Below are positions 1 to 8,748 of a stretch of DNA of 64,000 bases, one piece after another. The stretch comes from Streptomyces nodosus (GTDB lineage: Bacteria > Actinomycetota > Actinomycetes > Streptomycetales > Streptomycetaceae): assembly GCF_008704995.1 (NCBI RefSeq), contig NZ_CP023747.1, positions 4,180,501 to 4,244,500 of the forward strand, read 5' to 3'. The notes under the pieces are model-generated. The model had not been told where the DNA came from. It saw only the letters and a list, made by a program, of their open reading frames with translations, and searched no databases. How positions within the stretch are numbered: the first letter of the stretch is position 1; each line of letters opens with the position of its first letter. The position numbers were made by a program, and so were the translations under genes.

Positions 1-216
1 TGGCTGCTCTCCAACCTCGGATCCCGCGAGCCCGCCTCCCTCAAGGTGTGCACGCTGCTGCGCAAGCCCGAGGCCGCCAAGGTCGCCATCGACGTCGAGT
101 GGGTGGGCTTCGACATCCCGAACGAGTTCGTCGTGGGCTACGGCCTCGACTACGCGGAGAAGTACCGCAACCTCCCGTTCGTCGGTACGCTCGCCCCCCA
201 CGTCTACGGCGGCTGA
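1..216 (+). CDS. hpt: Hypoxanthine phosphoribosyltransferase, C-terminal part (5' truncated by window)
   Basis: Only the last 71 residues are present, and the frame is already open at base 1. The protein ends FVGTLAPHVYGG and contains VWVG-type and YAEKYRNLP motifs near the C terminus, typical of the HPRT of purine salvage (hypoxanthine or guanine plus PRPP to nucleotide). The PRPP-binding loop lies upstream of the window. It precedes ftsH on the same strand, the usual actinobacterial order (tilS-hpt-ftsH). The family call rests on C-terminal motifs and context, which together are strong. Confidence 0.88.
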   Translation, partial: WLLSNLGSREPASLKVCTLLRKPEAAKVAIDVEWVGFDIPNEFVVGYGLDYAEKYRNLPFVGTLAPHVYGG

Positions 217-438
217 CCCCTCTGGGGGCCTGTCGCCCTCCACGGCGGCCGGCCCCCGGTTCCCACGTCTTTCGGGACGTCCGGGAACCCCGGCGGGCCT
301 CCCGCCGTTGGAGGATGCGTGGACGGTGTACCAGCAGTCCCCTGCGGCTTCCGGTGAGGATCCTGGGGTACCGTCAGAAGAACTGTCTTTATCAAACTCA
401 CTATGGCAGGAGGGACGGGGCGGCACCGCTCCGTATGG

Positions 439-2463
439 ATGGACGTGAAGCGATACTTCCGTGGGCCGATCATGTGGATCGTGCTGGTCGTCCTTGCCGT
501 GGTCGTGTTGATGCAGGTCGTCGGCTCCTCCGGCGGCTACAAGACGGTGGACACCGGCAAGGTCGTCGCAGCGATCAATGCCAACAAGGTCGAGGCCGCC
601 AAGATCACCACCGGCGACGAGCAGGTCATCAAGGTCTCGCTCAAGAACGGCCAGAAGGTCGACGGCAGCACCAAGATCCAGGCGAGCTACATCGGTGACC
701 AGGGCGTCTCCCTGGCCAACATCCTTCAGGACAAGTACCAGAACAAGCAGATTCCGAAGGGCTACACGGTCTCGCCGTCCAAGCAGAACCCCATCGTCGG
801 GATTCTGCTGTCCCTGCTGCCCTTCGTCCTCATCGTGGTCGTCTTCCTGTTCCTGATGAACCAGATGCAGGGCGGCGGCTCCCGAGTGATGAACTTCGGG
901 AAGTCCAAGGCCAAGCTGATCACCAAGGACACCCCGAAGACCACGTTCGCGGACGTCGCGGGCTCGGACGAGGCGGTCGAGGAGCTCCACGAGATCAAGG
1001 AGTTCCTCCAGGAGCCGGCCAAGTTCCAGGCCGTCGGCGCCAAGATCCCCAAGGGCGTGCTGCTCTACGGGCCTCCCGGTACGGGCAAGACGCTGCTCGC
1101 GCGTGCGGTGGCCGGCGAGGCGGGCGTCCCCTTCTACTCGATCTCGGGTTCCGACTTCGTCGAGATGTTCGTCGGTGTGGGCGCCTCGCGTGTCCGTGAC
1201 CTGTTCGAGCAGGCCAAGGCGAACGCCCCGGCGATCGTCTTCGTCGACGAGATCGACGCGGTCGGCCGCCACCGCGGCGCCGGCCTCGGCGGCGGTCACG
1301 ACGAGCGCGAGCAGACCCTGAACCAGCTGCTCGTCGAGATGGACGGCTTCGACGTCAAGGGCGGTGTGATCCTCATCGCCGCGACCAACCGTCCCGACAT
1401 CCTCGACCCGGCCCTTCTGCGCCCCGGCCGCTTCGACCGCCAGATCGCGGTCGACCGCCCGGACATGCAGGGCCGTCTGGAGATCCTCAAGGTCCACCAG
1501 AAGGGCAAGCCGGTCGCTCCGGACGTCGACCTGGCGGCCGTCGCCCGACGCACCCCCGGCTTCACCGGCGCCGACCTGTCGAACGTGCTGAACGAGGCGG
1601 CGCTGCTCACGGCCCGCAGCGACCGCAAGCTCATCGACAACCACATGCTGGACGAGGCGATCGACCGTGTGGTCGCGGGCCCGCAGAAGCGGACCCGGAT
1701 CATGTCGGACAAGGAGAAGAAGATCACCGCGTACCACGAGGGCGGTCACGCCCTGGTCGCGGCGGCCTCGCCGAACTCCGACCCGGTCCACAAGATCACG
1801 ATCCTGTCCCGTGGGCGCGCGCTCGGCTACACGATGGTGCTGCCGGACGAGGACAAGTACTCCACGACCCGCAACGAGATGCTGGACCAGCTGGCCTACA
1901 TGCTGGGCGGCCGCGCGGCCGAGGAGCTCGTCTTCCACGACCCGACGACCGGTGCCGCGAACGACATCGAGAAGGCCACCACCACGGCCCGCGCGATGGT
2001 CACGCAGTACGGCATGACCGAGCGTCTCGGCGCGATCAAGTTCGGCGGCGACAACACCGAGCCGTTCCTCGGACGTGAGATGGCTCACCAGCGTGACTAC
2101 TCGGAAGAGGTCGCCGCGCTGGTGGACGAGGAAGTCAAGAAGCTCATCGAGAACGCGCACAACGAGGCCTGGGAGATCCTGGTCGAGAACCGCGACGTCC
2201 TCGACAACCTCGTCCTGGCCCTCCTGGAGAAGGAGACCCTGGGCAAGGAGGAGATCGCCGAGGTCTTCGCTCCGATCGTCAAGCGCCCGCCGCGGCCCGC
2301 CTGGACCGGTTCCTCGCGCCGCACGCCGTCCACCCGCCCGCCGGTGCTCTCCCCCAAGGAGCTCGCACTGACCAACGGGGCGAACGGCGCCACCCCGGCG
2401 ATCGCCAATGCGACGGAGGCCGTCTCCACGGAGAAGACTCCGGAGGACCGCCGGGAGAGCTGA
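439..2463 (+). CDS. ftsH: ATP-dependent zinc metalloprotease FtsH
   Basis: Membrane-anchored AAA+ protease that degrades unassembled or damaged membrane proteins and some cytoplasmic ones. Two N-terminal transmembrane segments are visible (about residues 9-29 and 116-142) around a short extracytoplasmic domain. The AAA module has Walker A GPPGTGKT (about 211-218), Walker B FVDEID and an SRH arginine region. The zinc site HEGGH lies at about 433-437. The C-terminal tail is long and Ser/Pro-rich. The MDVKRYFRGP start is chosen because Streptomyces homologues, as I remember them, begin there. An in-frame ATG at 403 would add 12 residues but has no ribosome-binding site. A strong terminator follows at 2514. 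Confidence 0.97.
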   Translation: MDVKRYFRGPIMWIVLVVLAVVVLMQVVGSSGGYKTVDTGKVVAAINANKVEAAKITTGDEQVIKVSLKNGQKVDGSTKIQASYIGDQGVSLANILQDKYQNKQIPKGYTVSPSKQNPIVGILLSLLPFVLIVVVFLFLMNQMQGGGSRVMNFGKSKAKLITKDTPKTTFADVAGSDEAVEELHEIKEFLQEPAKFQAVGAKIPKGVLLYGPPGTGKTLLARAVAGEAGVPFYSISGSDFVEMFVGVGASRVRDLFEQAKANAPAIVFVDEIDAVGRHRGAGLGGGHDEREQTLNQLLVEMDGFDVKGGVILIAATNRPDILDPALLRPGRFDRQIAVDRPDMQGRLEILKVHQKGKPVAPDVDLAAVARRTPGFTGADLSNVLNEAALLTARSDRKLIDNHMLDEAIDRVVAGPQKRTRIMSDKEKKITAYHEGGHALVAAASPNSDPVHKITILSRGRALGYTMVLPDEDKYSTTRNEMLDQLAYMLGGRAAEELVFHDPTTGAANDIEKATTTARAMVTQYGMTERLGAIKFGGDNTEPFLGREMAHQRDYSEEVAALVDEEVKKLIENAHNEAWEILVENRDVLDNLVLALLEKETLGKEEIAEVFAPIVKRPPRPAWTGSSRRTPSTRPPVLSPKELALTNGANGATPAIANATEAVSTEKTPEDRRES

Positions 2464-2513
2464 CCCCAGCTCTTCCGAGGCCCTACGGGGCCCGCATCGG
2501 GCCCGGAATTTCT

Positions 2514-2554
2514 GCCGCGTCCCCCAGGGTTCTAGCCTGGGGGACGCGGCTTTT
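2514..2554 (+). terminator. Rho-independent-type terminator after ftsH
   Basis: A perfect 15-bp stem (GCCGCGTCCCCCAGG paired with its complement) with a 7-nt loop is followed by TTTT. It lies 50 nt after the ftsH stop and before folE, so folE probably has its own promoter or depends on read-through. Confidence 0.85.
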
Positions 2555-2615
2555 CCATGGCCGCGCATGAGACGCGCGATCGGTGCGCGTCACGGGCGCA
2601 GGAACGAGGCACCAG

Positions 2616-3221
2616 ATGACCGACCCGGTGACGCTGGACGGCGAGGGCACGATCGGCGAGTTCGACGAGAAGCGTGCGGAGAACGCCGTGCGCGAACTGC
2701 TGATCGCGGTCGGGGAGGACCCGGACCGAGAGGGACTCCGGGAGACCCCGGGGAGGGTCGCCCGGGCGTACCGGGAGATATTCGCGGGACTGTGGCAGAA
2801 GCCGGAGGACGTCCTGACGACGACGTTCGACCTCGGTCACGACGAGATGGTGCTGGTGAAGGACATCGAGGTGTTCTCGACCTGTGAGCACCACCTCGTG
2901 CCGTTCCGGGGGGTCGCGCACGTCGGCTACATCCCCGCCACCAGCGGCAAGATCACGGGCCTGTCCAAGCTGGCCCGGCTGGTGGACGTCTTCGCCCGTC
3001 GTCCGCAGGTGCAGGAGCGGCTGACGACGCAGATCGCCGACTCGCTGATGGACATCCTGGAACCGCGCGGTGTGATCGTCGTGGTCGAGTGCGAGCACAT
3101 GTGCATGTCGATGCGCGGCATCCGCAAGCCCGGCGCCAAGACGATCACCTCGGCGGTGCGGGGTCAGCTGCGGGACGCGGCCACCCGCAATGAGGCGATG
3201 AGCCTGATCATGGCGCGCTGA
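2616..3221 (+). CDS. folE: GTP cyclohydrolase I
   Basis: Converts GTP to 7,8-dihydroneopterin triphosphate, the first step of folate synthesis. The 201-residue protein carries the zinc ligands of the family: Cys90 and His93 in FSTCEHHLVPF and Cys163 in EHMCMSMRG. The ATG at 2616 follows a GAACGAGG ribosome-binding site; the open frame extends further upstream but without support. It converges on the reverse-strand folate block, with only 12 bp between its stop and the stop of the DUF3180 gene. Confidence 0.97.
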   Translation: MTDPVTLDGEGTIGEFDEKRAENAVRELLIAVGEDPDREGLRETPGRVARAYREIFAGLWQKPEDVLTTTFDLGHDEMVLVKDIEVFSTCEHHLVPFRGVAHVGYIPATSGKITGLSKLARLVDVFARRPQVQERLTTQIADSLMDILEPRGVIVVVECEHMCMSMRGIRKPGAKTITSAVRGQLRDAATRNEAMSLIMAR

Positions 3222-3233
3222 GCCCGGCGGGGC

Positions 3234-3719
3234 TCAGGAGGCCTGTGCCGTCCCGTCGTTGTGGTCGTCGTCCTCCGGGAGCTTGCAGACGCGCTCCAGG
3301 AAGAGGGCGGCCGCTATGACGGCGATTCCGGCCAGGACCGAGAGTCCGGCATAGATGGCCTGGTCGCGGATGACCGGGATGTCCAGGGACCCCAGCAGAA
3401 AGACGCCCGTGCCGCCGTACATTCCGGCGACCAGGGAGGCGACCAGGGCGCTGGCCTGACCGAAGACCACGGCGCGGGCCGCCATCAGCGGATCCACGCC
3501 CTTCGCACCGGGCCGGCGCTCCCGCTGGGCCTTGAGACGGGAGCGCAGGGAGAGCGCCGTGGCCAGCAGGACCGCGGCGATCAGGGCGAGGACGATGGGC
3601 GCGGCCAGGGGGACCCGGGGCAGACTGCCCACCGAACTCCACAGCCGGGCGCCCGCCCAGGACAGCACTCCGGCCACCACGAACACCGCCGCCAGCGTCC
3701 TGATGCGCAGCTCTTTCAC
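3234..3719 (-). CDS. DUF3180 membrane protein
   Basis: A 161-residue protein with about four hydrophobic segments (near residues 9-26, 38-58, 85-112 and 122-144) and a short acidic C-terminal tail. The family is restricted to Actinobacteria and is regularly encoded beside folK; its function is unknown. It is the last gene of the reverse-strand folate block, 78 bp after folK. Start is GTG with a GAAGGG ribosome-binding site. A transport or scaffold role in pterin metabolism would be speculation. Confidence 0.85.
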   Translation of the reverse strand: MKELRIRTLAAVFVVAGVLSWAGARLWSSVGSLPRVPLAAPIVLALIAAVLLATALSLRSRLKAQRERRPGAKGVDPLMAARAVVFGQASALVASLVAGMYGGTGVFLLGSLDIPVIRDQAIYAGLSVLAGIAVIAAALFLERVCKLPEDDDHNDGTAQAS

Positions 3720-3797
3720 GATGGCCCTTCGTCAGCCCGGGACTCGCCCGTACACCCTGGCACGGGGAGAGATCCCCGGCCCGATAGACCTTAACGA

Positions 3798-4409
3798 CTA
3801 CTCGGGCAGCCGGAGTTCCAGGTCGGCACGGGGCGTGACGCCCTCCCGGGTGACGGCGGCGAGCAGATCGGCCACCGCGCCGTGGCCGGGGAGCAGGGCC
3901 TCCGGGTTCAGGTCGTACCACGGGGCGAGGACGAACGCCCGCTGGTGGGCGCGTGGGTGGGGGAGCGTCAGCACCGGGTCGTCGGAGACGGTGTCCGCAT
4001 AGGTGATGATGTCCATGTCCAGGGTGCGCGCGCCCCATCGCTCGTCCCGCAGCCGGTGGAACGCCTCCTCCACGGCCTGGGAGCGCTCCAGCAAGGAGGA
4101 GGGGGGCAGGGTGGTCTTCACGACCACCACCGCGTTGAGGTACGACGGCTGGCTGCCCGGAGCGACGCCCCAGGGTTCGGTCTCGTACACCGGGGAGACC
4201 GCTTTGACGCGGACGCCCGGGGTGTCCTCCAGAGCGTCGATGGCGCCCTGGAGCGTCTCCAGGCGGTTGCCCAGGTTCGCGCCCAGGGAGATCACCGCGA
4301 GCTTGGGATTCTGCAGGGTGGTGTCGGCGGCGTCCACGCGCTCCACCACGGAGGCGGGCACCGGCTGGACGATCGGGTCGCTCTGACCCCCGGTGAAGAA
4401 GGCGGTCAT
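3798..4409 (-). CDS. folK: 2-amino-4-hydroxy-6-hydroxymethyldihydropteridine diphosphokinase
   Basis: Pyrophosphorylates 6-hydroxymethyl-7,8-dihydropterin for FolP. Seen are the N-terminal ISLGANLGNR motif, SPVYETEPWG, YLNAVVVV and the metal-binding RTLDMDIITY segment followed by LPHPRAHQRAFVLAP. At 203 residues it is longer than the usual 160 because of a roughly 35-residue N-terminal extension of no recognised function. Its ATG overlaps the folB stop by 4 bp, so the two are probably translationally coupled. Confidence 0.96.
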   Translation of the reverse strand: MTAFFTGGQSDPIVQPVPASVVERVDAADTTLQNPKLAVISLGANLGNRLETLQGAIDALEDTPGVRVKAVSPVYETEPWGVAPGSQPSYLNAVVVVKTTLPPSSLLERSQAVEEAFHRLRDERWGARTLDMDIITYADTVSDDPVLTLPHPRAHQRAFVLAPWYDLNPEALLPGHGAVADLLAAVTREGVTPRADLELRLPE

Positions 4410-4765
4410 ACTCTGCTCCGGGTGATGGTGACGGTCACGTCGTCGAAGGGGACCGTGATCGGTGCGCCCGGTTTGTGGACGCAGACCTCGACCTCCTGGA
4501 CCGGGGCGTGCTTGAGGCAGGAGAGGGCGATGCGCTCGGCGAGCGTCTCGATCAGGTCGACGGGATCCCCCTCGACCAGGGCCACGACCTCCTCCGCCAC
4601 GACGCCGTAGTTCACGGTCCTCGACAGGTCGTCGTCGGCCGCGGCCGGTCGGGTGTCCAGACCCAGGACGACGTCCACGACGAAGGTCTGGCCCTCTTGG
4701 CGTTCCTCGGGGAACACACCGTGGTGCCCGCGGGCCTTCAGTCCGCGCAACGCGACACGATCCAC
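4406..4765 (-). CDS. folB: Dihydroneopterin aldolase
   Basis: A 119-residue enzyme cleaving dihydroneopterin to 6-hydroxymethyl-dihydropterin and glycolaldehyde. Diagnostic features are the N-terminal RVALRGLKARGHHGVFPEER stretch, a tunnelling-fold core and the C-terminal VHKPGAPI motif. The GTG at 4765 is chosen because an AGGAG sits about 9 nt upstream and the protein then has family length. The same frame runs upstream to 5017 without homology. It overlaps folK by 4 bp. Confidence 0.95.
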   Translation of the reverse strand: MDRVALRGLKARGHHGVFPEERQEGQTFVVDVVLGLDTRPAAADDDLSRTVNYGVVAEEVVALVEGDPVDLIETLAERIALSCLKHAPVQEVEVCVHKPGAPITVPFDDVTVTITRSRV

Positions 4766-5022
4766 GCCAATCACTCCTGCAGTCGTCGGTAGCGGCAGGT
4801 CCTCACCGAGTGCGGTCGGTACCCCGGACCCGACCGAATCTACCTGCGGGCACTGACAGCACCGGCTCACGGGGGGACGCGCCCGTGCGACATTCGGGAG
4901 GGGTTCATCGGGCGTTTCCCCACAGAACACGACACACTCCGGCACCTTGCCGGGTTTACCCGGAGGTAAGTGATTCCGGCCACTTGTCGGCCGCCTACCC
5001 ACTCGGGGGCCGTCCACCCCCC

Positions 5023-5523
5023 TCAGGAGGACTCGTGGTCCTCGGCCGCGGCGGACTCGGACAGCACGGGCGAGGCGTGGTGCGCCCAGAGCTTCCAGCC
5101 GTCCCCGGTGCGGCGGAACACATTGGTGGCGACGACCAGCTGTCCGAGGAGCGGGCCGAGCTCGTCGCCGTCCTCGGGGGCCGGTCCGCCGCTGAGGATG
5201 TTCTCGGTGCAGGTCACCAGGGCGGTGTCGCCGGTCACGGAGACATGGACGTCGGTGAGGAAGAACTGGATGTAGTCGGTGTTCGCCATGATCAGCGCAT
5301 AGGACCGCAGCACCTCGCCTCGACCGGTCAGCGCGGGCCAGCCGGGGTGGACGCAGGAGATCACCCCGGAGTCCGCGGGGTCGTGGTACTCCTCGTCGAT
5401 GCCCAGGTCGGAGGGGGCGAGCCAGAGCGAGGAAAGCTCCTCGAAGTCACCTCGCTCCAGTGCCTCGTAGAAGGCGGTGTTGGCCTGTTCGACCTGTTCG
5501 ACATCGGTGTGGGCCGTGCTCAC
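5023..5523 (-). CDS. Nuclear transport factor 2 / SnoaL-like protein
   Basis: A 166-residue alpha+beta cone protein of the NTF2 superfamily. It begins with the typical long helix pattern (VEQANTAFYEALERGDFEELSSLW), followed by a WPALTGRGEVLRSY turn and a beta-rich half ending GDGWKLWAHHASP. The GTG start overlaps the folP stop in a GTGA configuration, so it is translationally coupled to folP. No catalytic residues can be assigned; members range from enzymes to ligand-binding or stress proteins. The location inside the fol block suggests, but does not prove, a pterin-related role. Confidence 0.85.
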   Translation of the reverse strand: MSTAHTDVEQVEQANTAFYEALERGDFEELSSLWLAPSDLGIDEEYHDPADSGVISCVHPGWPALTGRGEVLRSYALIMANTDYIQFFLTDVHVSVTGDTALVTCTENILSGGPAPEDGDELGPLLGQLVVATNVFRRTGDGWKLWAHHASPVLSESAAAEDHESS

Positions 5524-6380
5524 CGGGCTCCTTCGACGGCGCGTGCGACCCGTACGGCGTCCGCGGTCGCGCGCACCTCGTGCACGCGCACGGCCCATGC
5601 TCCGGCCTGCGCGGCGAGCGCGGAGACGGCGGCCGTGGCGGCGTCGCGTTCCCGCGCGGGAGGGGGCGCGCCCTCGGGGCCCGCCAGTACGCGGCCAAGG
5701 AACCGCTTCCGCGAGGCGGCCACCAGCACGGGGTGGCCCAGACCGAGCAGGCGGTCGAGGTGGGCGAGCAGGGTGAGGTCGTGCCCGGCTTCCTTGGAGA
5801 AACCGAGCCCGGGGTCGACGACGATCCGGTCGGGGGCGATGCCGCCCTCCAGAACGGCTTCCACCCGCGCCCGGAGCTCGTCGGCGACCTCGGCGACCAC
5901 GTCCTCGTACACCCCGCTGACATTGGCGCCCTCCAGGAGTCCGCGCCAGTGCATGACGACGAAGGGGGCGCCGGCGTCCGCGACGGCCGGGATCATCCCG
6001 GGGTCGGCGAGACCGCCGCTGACGTCGTTGACGAGGGCCGCGCCGGCGGCGAGCGCCTGTTCGGCGACCCGGGCGCGCATGGTGTCCACGGAGACCAGGA
6101 CGCCCTCGGAGGCGAGGCCCCGGACGACGGGAACGACGCGCCTGAGTTCCTCCGCCTCGTCCACGCGGGAGGCGCCCGGGCGGGTGGACTCGCCGCCGAC
6201 GTCGACGAGATCGGCGCCCTCCGCCACCAGATCGAGGCCGTGCTTGACCGCGGTGGTGGTGTCGAACCAGCGTCCGCCGTCGGAGAAGGAGTCGGGGGTG
6301 ACATTGACCACTCCCATGACCGCGCAGCGGTCCCATGCCGGAAGGCCTGCCACCTGGCCGCGCCCGATCTTCGTGCTCAT
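5520..6380 (-). CDS. folP: Dihydropteroate synthase
   Basis: Condenses hydroxymethyl-dihydropterin pyrophosphate with p-aminobenzoate; it is the sulfonamide target. The protein has 286 residues with MGVVNVTPDSFSDGG near the N terminus, DVGGESTRPG, SVDTMRA and the VVDPGLGFSKE loop, all TIM-barrel DHPS signatures. ATG at 6380 is chosen over an upstream in-frame ATG at 6482 because a TACGCT box sits 6 nt before it, which implies a leaderless transcript. It is the first gene of the reverse folate block. Confidence 0.96.
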   Translation of the reverse strand: MSTKIGRGQVAGLPAWDRCAVMGVVNVTPDSFSDGGRWFDTTTAVKHGLDLVAEGADLVDVGGESTRPGASRVDEAEELRRVVPVVRGLASEGVLVSVDTMRARVAEQALAAGAALVNDVSGGLADPGMIPAVADAGAPFVVMHWRGLLEGANVSGVYEDVVAEVADELRARVEAVLEGGIAPDRIVVDPGLGFSKEAGHDLTLLAHLDRLLGLGHPVLVAASRKRFLGRVLAGPEGAPPPARERDAATAAVSALAAQAGAWAVRVHEVRATADAVRVARAVEGAR

Positions 6381-6386
6381 ACGTTC

Positions 6387-6392
6387 AGCGTA
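6387..6392 (-). promoter_or_regulatory. -10 box of a probable leaderless folP transcript
   Basis: TACGCT on the minus strand ends 6 nt before the folP ATG, so transcription should begin at or next to the start codon. No ribosome-binding site is visible. Confidence 0.6.
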
Positions 6393-6611
6393 GGCCCCCA
6401 TGGGCCCGCCGCCCGGCTCCCGGGGCGGCCGGCGGCACCGCGGCCGTCCGGCGGCGCGGGCCTGGCGCCGCCGCACGGGCACGAGAGGCCCGCCCGGAGG
6501 CCGGACGGGCCGGGGCGCGCCGGGTTCGCGGCGCGGGCCTGTCGGCGATGTGGCCCGGTGACCGCTCGGGCGGAGCTGTCGCCCGGTTGCCGTGGATCGG
6601 GCTGCCCCCTT

Positions 6612-6635
6612 GCCGCCCCGTCGTGGCGGGGCGGC
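6612..6635 (-). terminator. Hairpin downstream of the MprF-like gene
   Basis: GCCGCCCCG and its complement form a 9-bp G/C stem around TCGTGG, starting 17 nt beyond the stop at 6652. There is no U-run, as is usual for Streptomyces hairpin terminators. The rest of the 270-bp gap to folP shows no gene. Confidence 0.5.
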
Positions 6636-6651
6636 CCGGCACCCCGCGCGG

Positions 6652-8541
6652 TCAGGCGCGGCTGGTGGCGCTCATGCCGTGTTCGGCGGCTCCGTGGGAG
6701 GACGGGCGCGGGGCCGGGGCGGGGCGACGCAGGAAGCGGGGGAGGGGGAGGTTCACAAAGCCCTCCGCCTGCATGGCGGCCAGGCCGATGCGCGGGAGGT
6801 CCCGGGAGGAGGCGTACACCACGAAGCGGGGCTCCCAGCGCGGCTGGAACTTCGCGTTGAACTTGTACAGGGACTCGATCTGGAACCACCGGGAGAGGAA
6901 GACCAGCAGGCCCCGCCACGCCCGCAGCACCGGGCCCGCGCCGATCTTCTCGCCGCGCGCCAGAGCCGAGCGGAACATCGCGAAGTTCAGCGAGACGCGT
7001 TCGATGCCGAACTTCGGGGCGGCCCGGAGCGCGGCCACGATCAGCAGTTCGTTCATGCCCGGGTCCGCCGAGCGGTCGCGGCGCATCAGGTCCAGGGAGA
7101 CCCCGTCCGTGCCCCACGGGACGAAGTGCAGTACGGCCTTGAGGTCGCCGTAGGGGCCCGCCTCGGCCTCGGCCCTTCCCTCTCCCGTCCCCGCCCTGCC
7201 CGAGGCGCCGGGGGCCACCCCGTCGACCCGGTGGGCCGTGGCGATCAGGCAGTCGCCGTCGGTCGGGTCACCGATGCGGCCGAGCGCCATGGAGAAGCCG
7301 CGCTCGGTGTCCGTACCGCGCCAGTCCTCGGCAGCGCGCCGTATGCGTTCCAGTTCGCCCTCGCCGAGGTCACGGACGCGGCGGACCCGGGTCTCGTACC
7401 CCGCGCGCTCGATGCGTTTCACCATCTGGCGCACGTTTCGCATCGCGCGCCCGGAGAGCGAGAAATCCGCGACATCCACCACCGCCTCGTCCCCCAGTTC
7501 GAGGGCGTCCAGTCCGGTCTCCCGGGTCCACACCTCACCGCCCGTCTCCGAGCAGCCCATGACCGCGGGGGTCCAGGAGTGGGCCCTGGCCTCGTCCATG
7601 AAGCGCTCGATGGCGCCGGGCCAGGCCTCCACATCACCGATCGGGTCGCCGCTGGCCAGCATCACGCCCGACACCACGCGATAGGTCACCGCCGCCTTGC
7701 CGCTCGGCGAGAAGACGACCGCCTTGTCGCGGCGGAGCGCGAAATGGCCGAGGGAGTCGCGGCCGCCGTGCTTCTCCAGCAGGGCCCGCAGGCGCACCTC
7801 GTCCTCCTCGGTGAGCCGGGCGGCCGGGTGTTCGGGCCGGAAGGCGAGATAGACGGTGGTGACCGCGGTCAGCAGGCCGAGCGCGCCGAGTGAGAAGGCC
7901 ACCGTCCAGGAGGTGTTGCCGGTGTAGTCGACCGGGCCCTCGACGCCGAACATGCCGTACAGGACGTGCTCGATACGGGCGGACAGACTCGGGTTGCCCA
8001 CCATGCGGTGCCGGTGGACGCTGACGATGATCAGGCCGAGCCCCAGGGAACCGGCGCCCATGAGCACGAAGTTGGCGAGCGCCCGCCAGCGGCTGCGCGG
8101 GTCGGGCAGGGCGTCGAACTGGCCCCGGTGGAGCACCAGCGGCAGCAGCAGCGCCAGCGCGATCAGCACCCCGATCACCGAGTGACGGTAGACGTACTCC
8201 GCCACCGCGCCCACCGGAAGCAGCGCCGTGGCCGAGCGCCAGGCCCGGCGCTTGCGGCGCCGCAGCCCATGGGCCAGGAGCAGCAGGAGGATGCCCACAC
8301 TCAGCGACATGGCCGCCGCGAACGGGCCGAGCGAGCCCGGCAGGACCTCCGCCATGCGGTGCATACGGCTGTGCCGGAAGCGCGGGAAGACGCCCGCGGC
8401 GATGTCCAGGACTCCCACGAGCGTGCAGGCCCTGGCGATCAGTGCGGGTACGGCCTCCGGGCGTGGGCCGCGCAGTATGCGCCGTACCCTCGAATGCTCC
8501 GGAACCCCACTCGACATTTCCCCATCTATCCTGACAGACAT
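6652..8541 (-). CDS. MprF-like membrane protein with DUF2156 aminoacyl-phospholipid synthase domain
   Basis: The 629-residue protein has about six N-terminal membrane segments (up to roughly residue 250), then a cytoplasmic double-GNAT-like DUF2156 domain of the kind that moves amino acids from aminoacyl-tRNA to phosphatidylglycerol in MprF and LysX. Motifs include DSLGHFALRRDKAVVFSPSG, ASGDPIGD, and near the C terminus FQIESLYKFNAKFQPRWEPR, a conserved MprF/LysX signature. No lysyl-tRNA synthetase domain is present. Start ATG 8541 gives MSVRIDGE; an in-frame ATG at 8592 is less likely. Expected effect is lower net surface charge and tolerance of cationic peptides. The amino acid donor cannot be read from sequence. 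Confidence 0.8.
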   Translation of the reverse strand: MSVRIDGEMSSGVPEHSRVRRILRGPRPEAVPALIARACTLVGVLDIAAGVFPRFRHSRMHRMAEVLPGSLGPFAAAMSLSVGILLLLLAHGLRRRKRRAWRSATALLPVGAVAEYVYRHSVIGVLIALALLLPLVLHRGQFDALPDPRSRWRALANFVLMGAGSLGLGLIIVSVHRHRMVGNPSLSARIEHVLYGMFGVEGPVDYTGNTSWTVAFSLGALGLLTAVTTVYLAFRPEHPAARLTEEDEVRLRALLEKHGGRDSLGHFALRRDKAVVFSPSGKAAVTYRVVSGVMLASGDPIGDVEAWPGAIERFMDEARAHSWTPAVMGCSETGGEVWTRETGLDALELGDEAVVDVADFSLSGRAMRNVRQMVKRIERAGYETRVRRVRDLGEGELERIRRAAEDWRGTDTERGFSMALGRIGDPTDGDCLIATAHRVDGVAPGASGRAGTGEGRAEAEAGPYGDLKAVLHFVPWGTDGVSLDLMRRDRSADPGMNELLIVAALRAAPKFGIERVSLNFAMFRSALARGEKIGAGPVLRAWRGLLVFLSRWFQIESLYKFNAKFQPRWEPRFVVYASSRDLPRIGLAAMQAEGFVNLPLPRFLRRPAPAPRPSSHGAAEHGMSATSRA

Positions 8542-8748
8542 CGCATCCCGTAGTTCTGCGAGAGACCTTGAGCCCGGTGCCGTTTCGGGCATCCGGCGAC
8601 ATTGCGCCCTCTAGGACGGTGTCTTGGGGAGAGAGGTTCACTCCCCATCACAAAGCCGGTTCAAAGCCGGAGGAAAGTCCGGGGCAAGCCCTCGCGAAGG
8701 CGCGGGGACGGCCCCATGGGTAGGAAAGCGCAGGCAGGGAAAAAGCCC

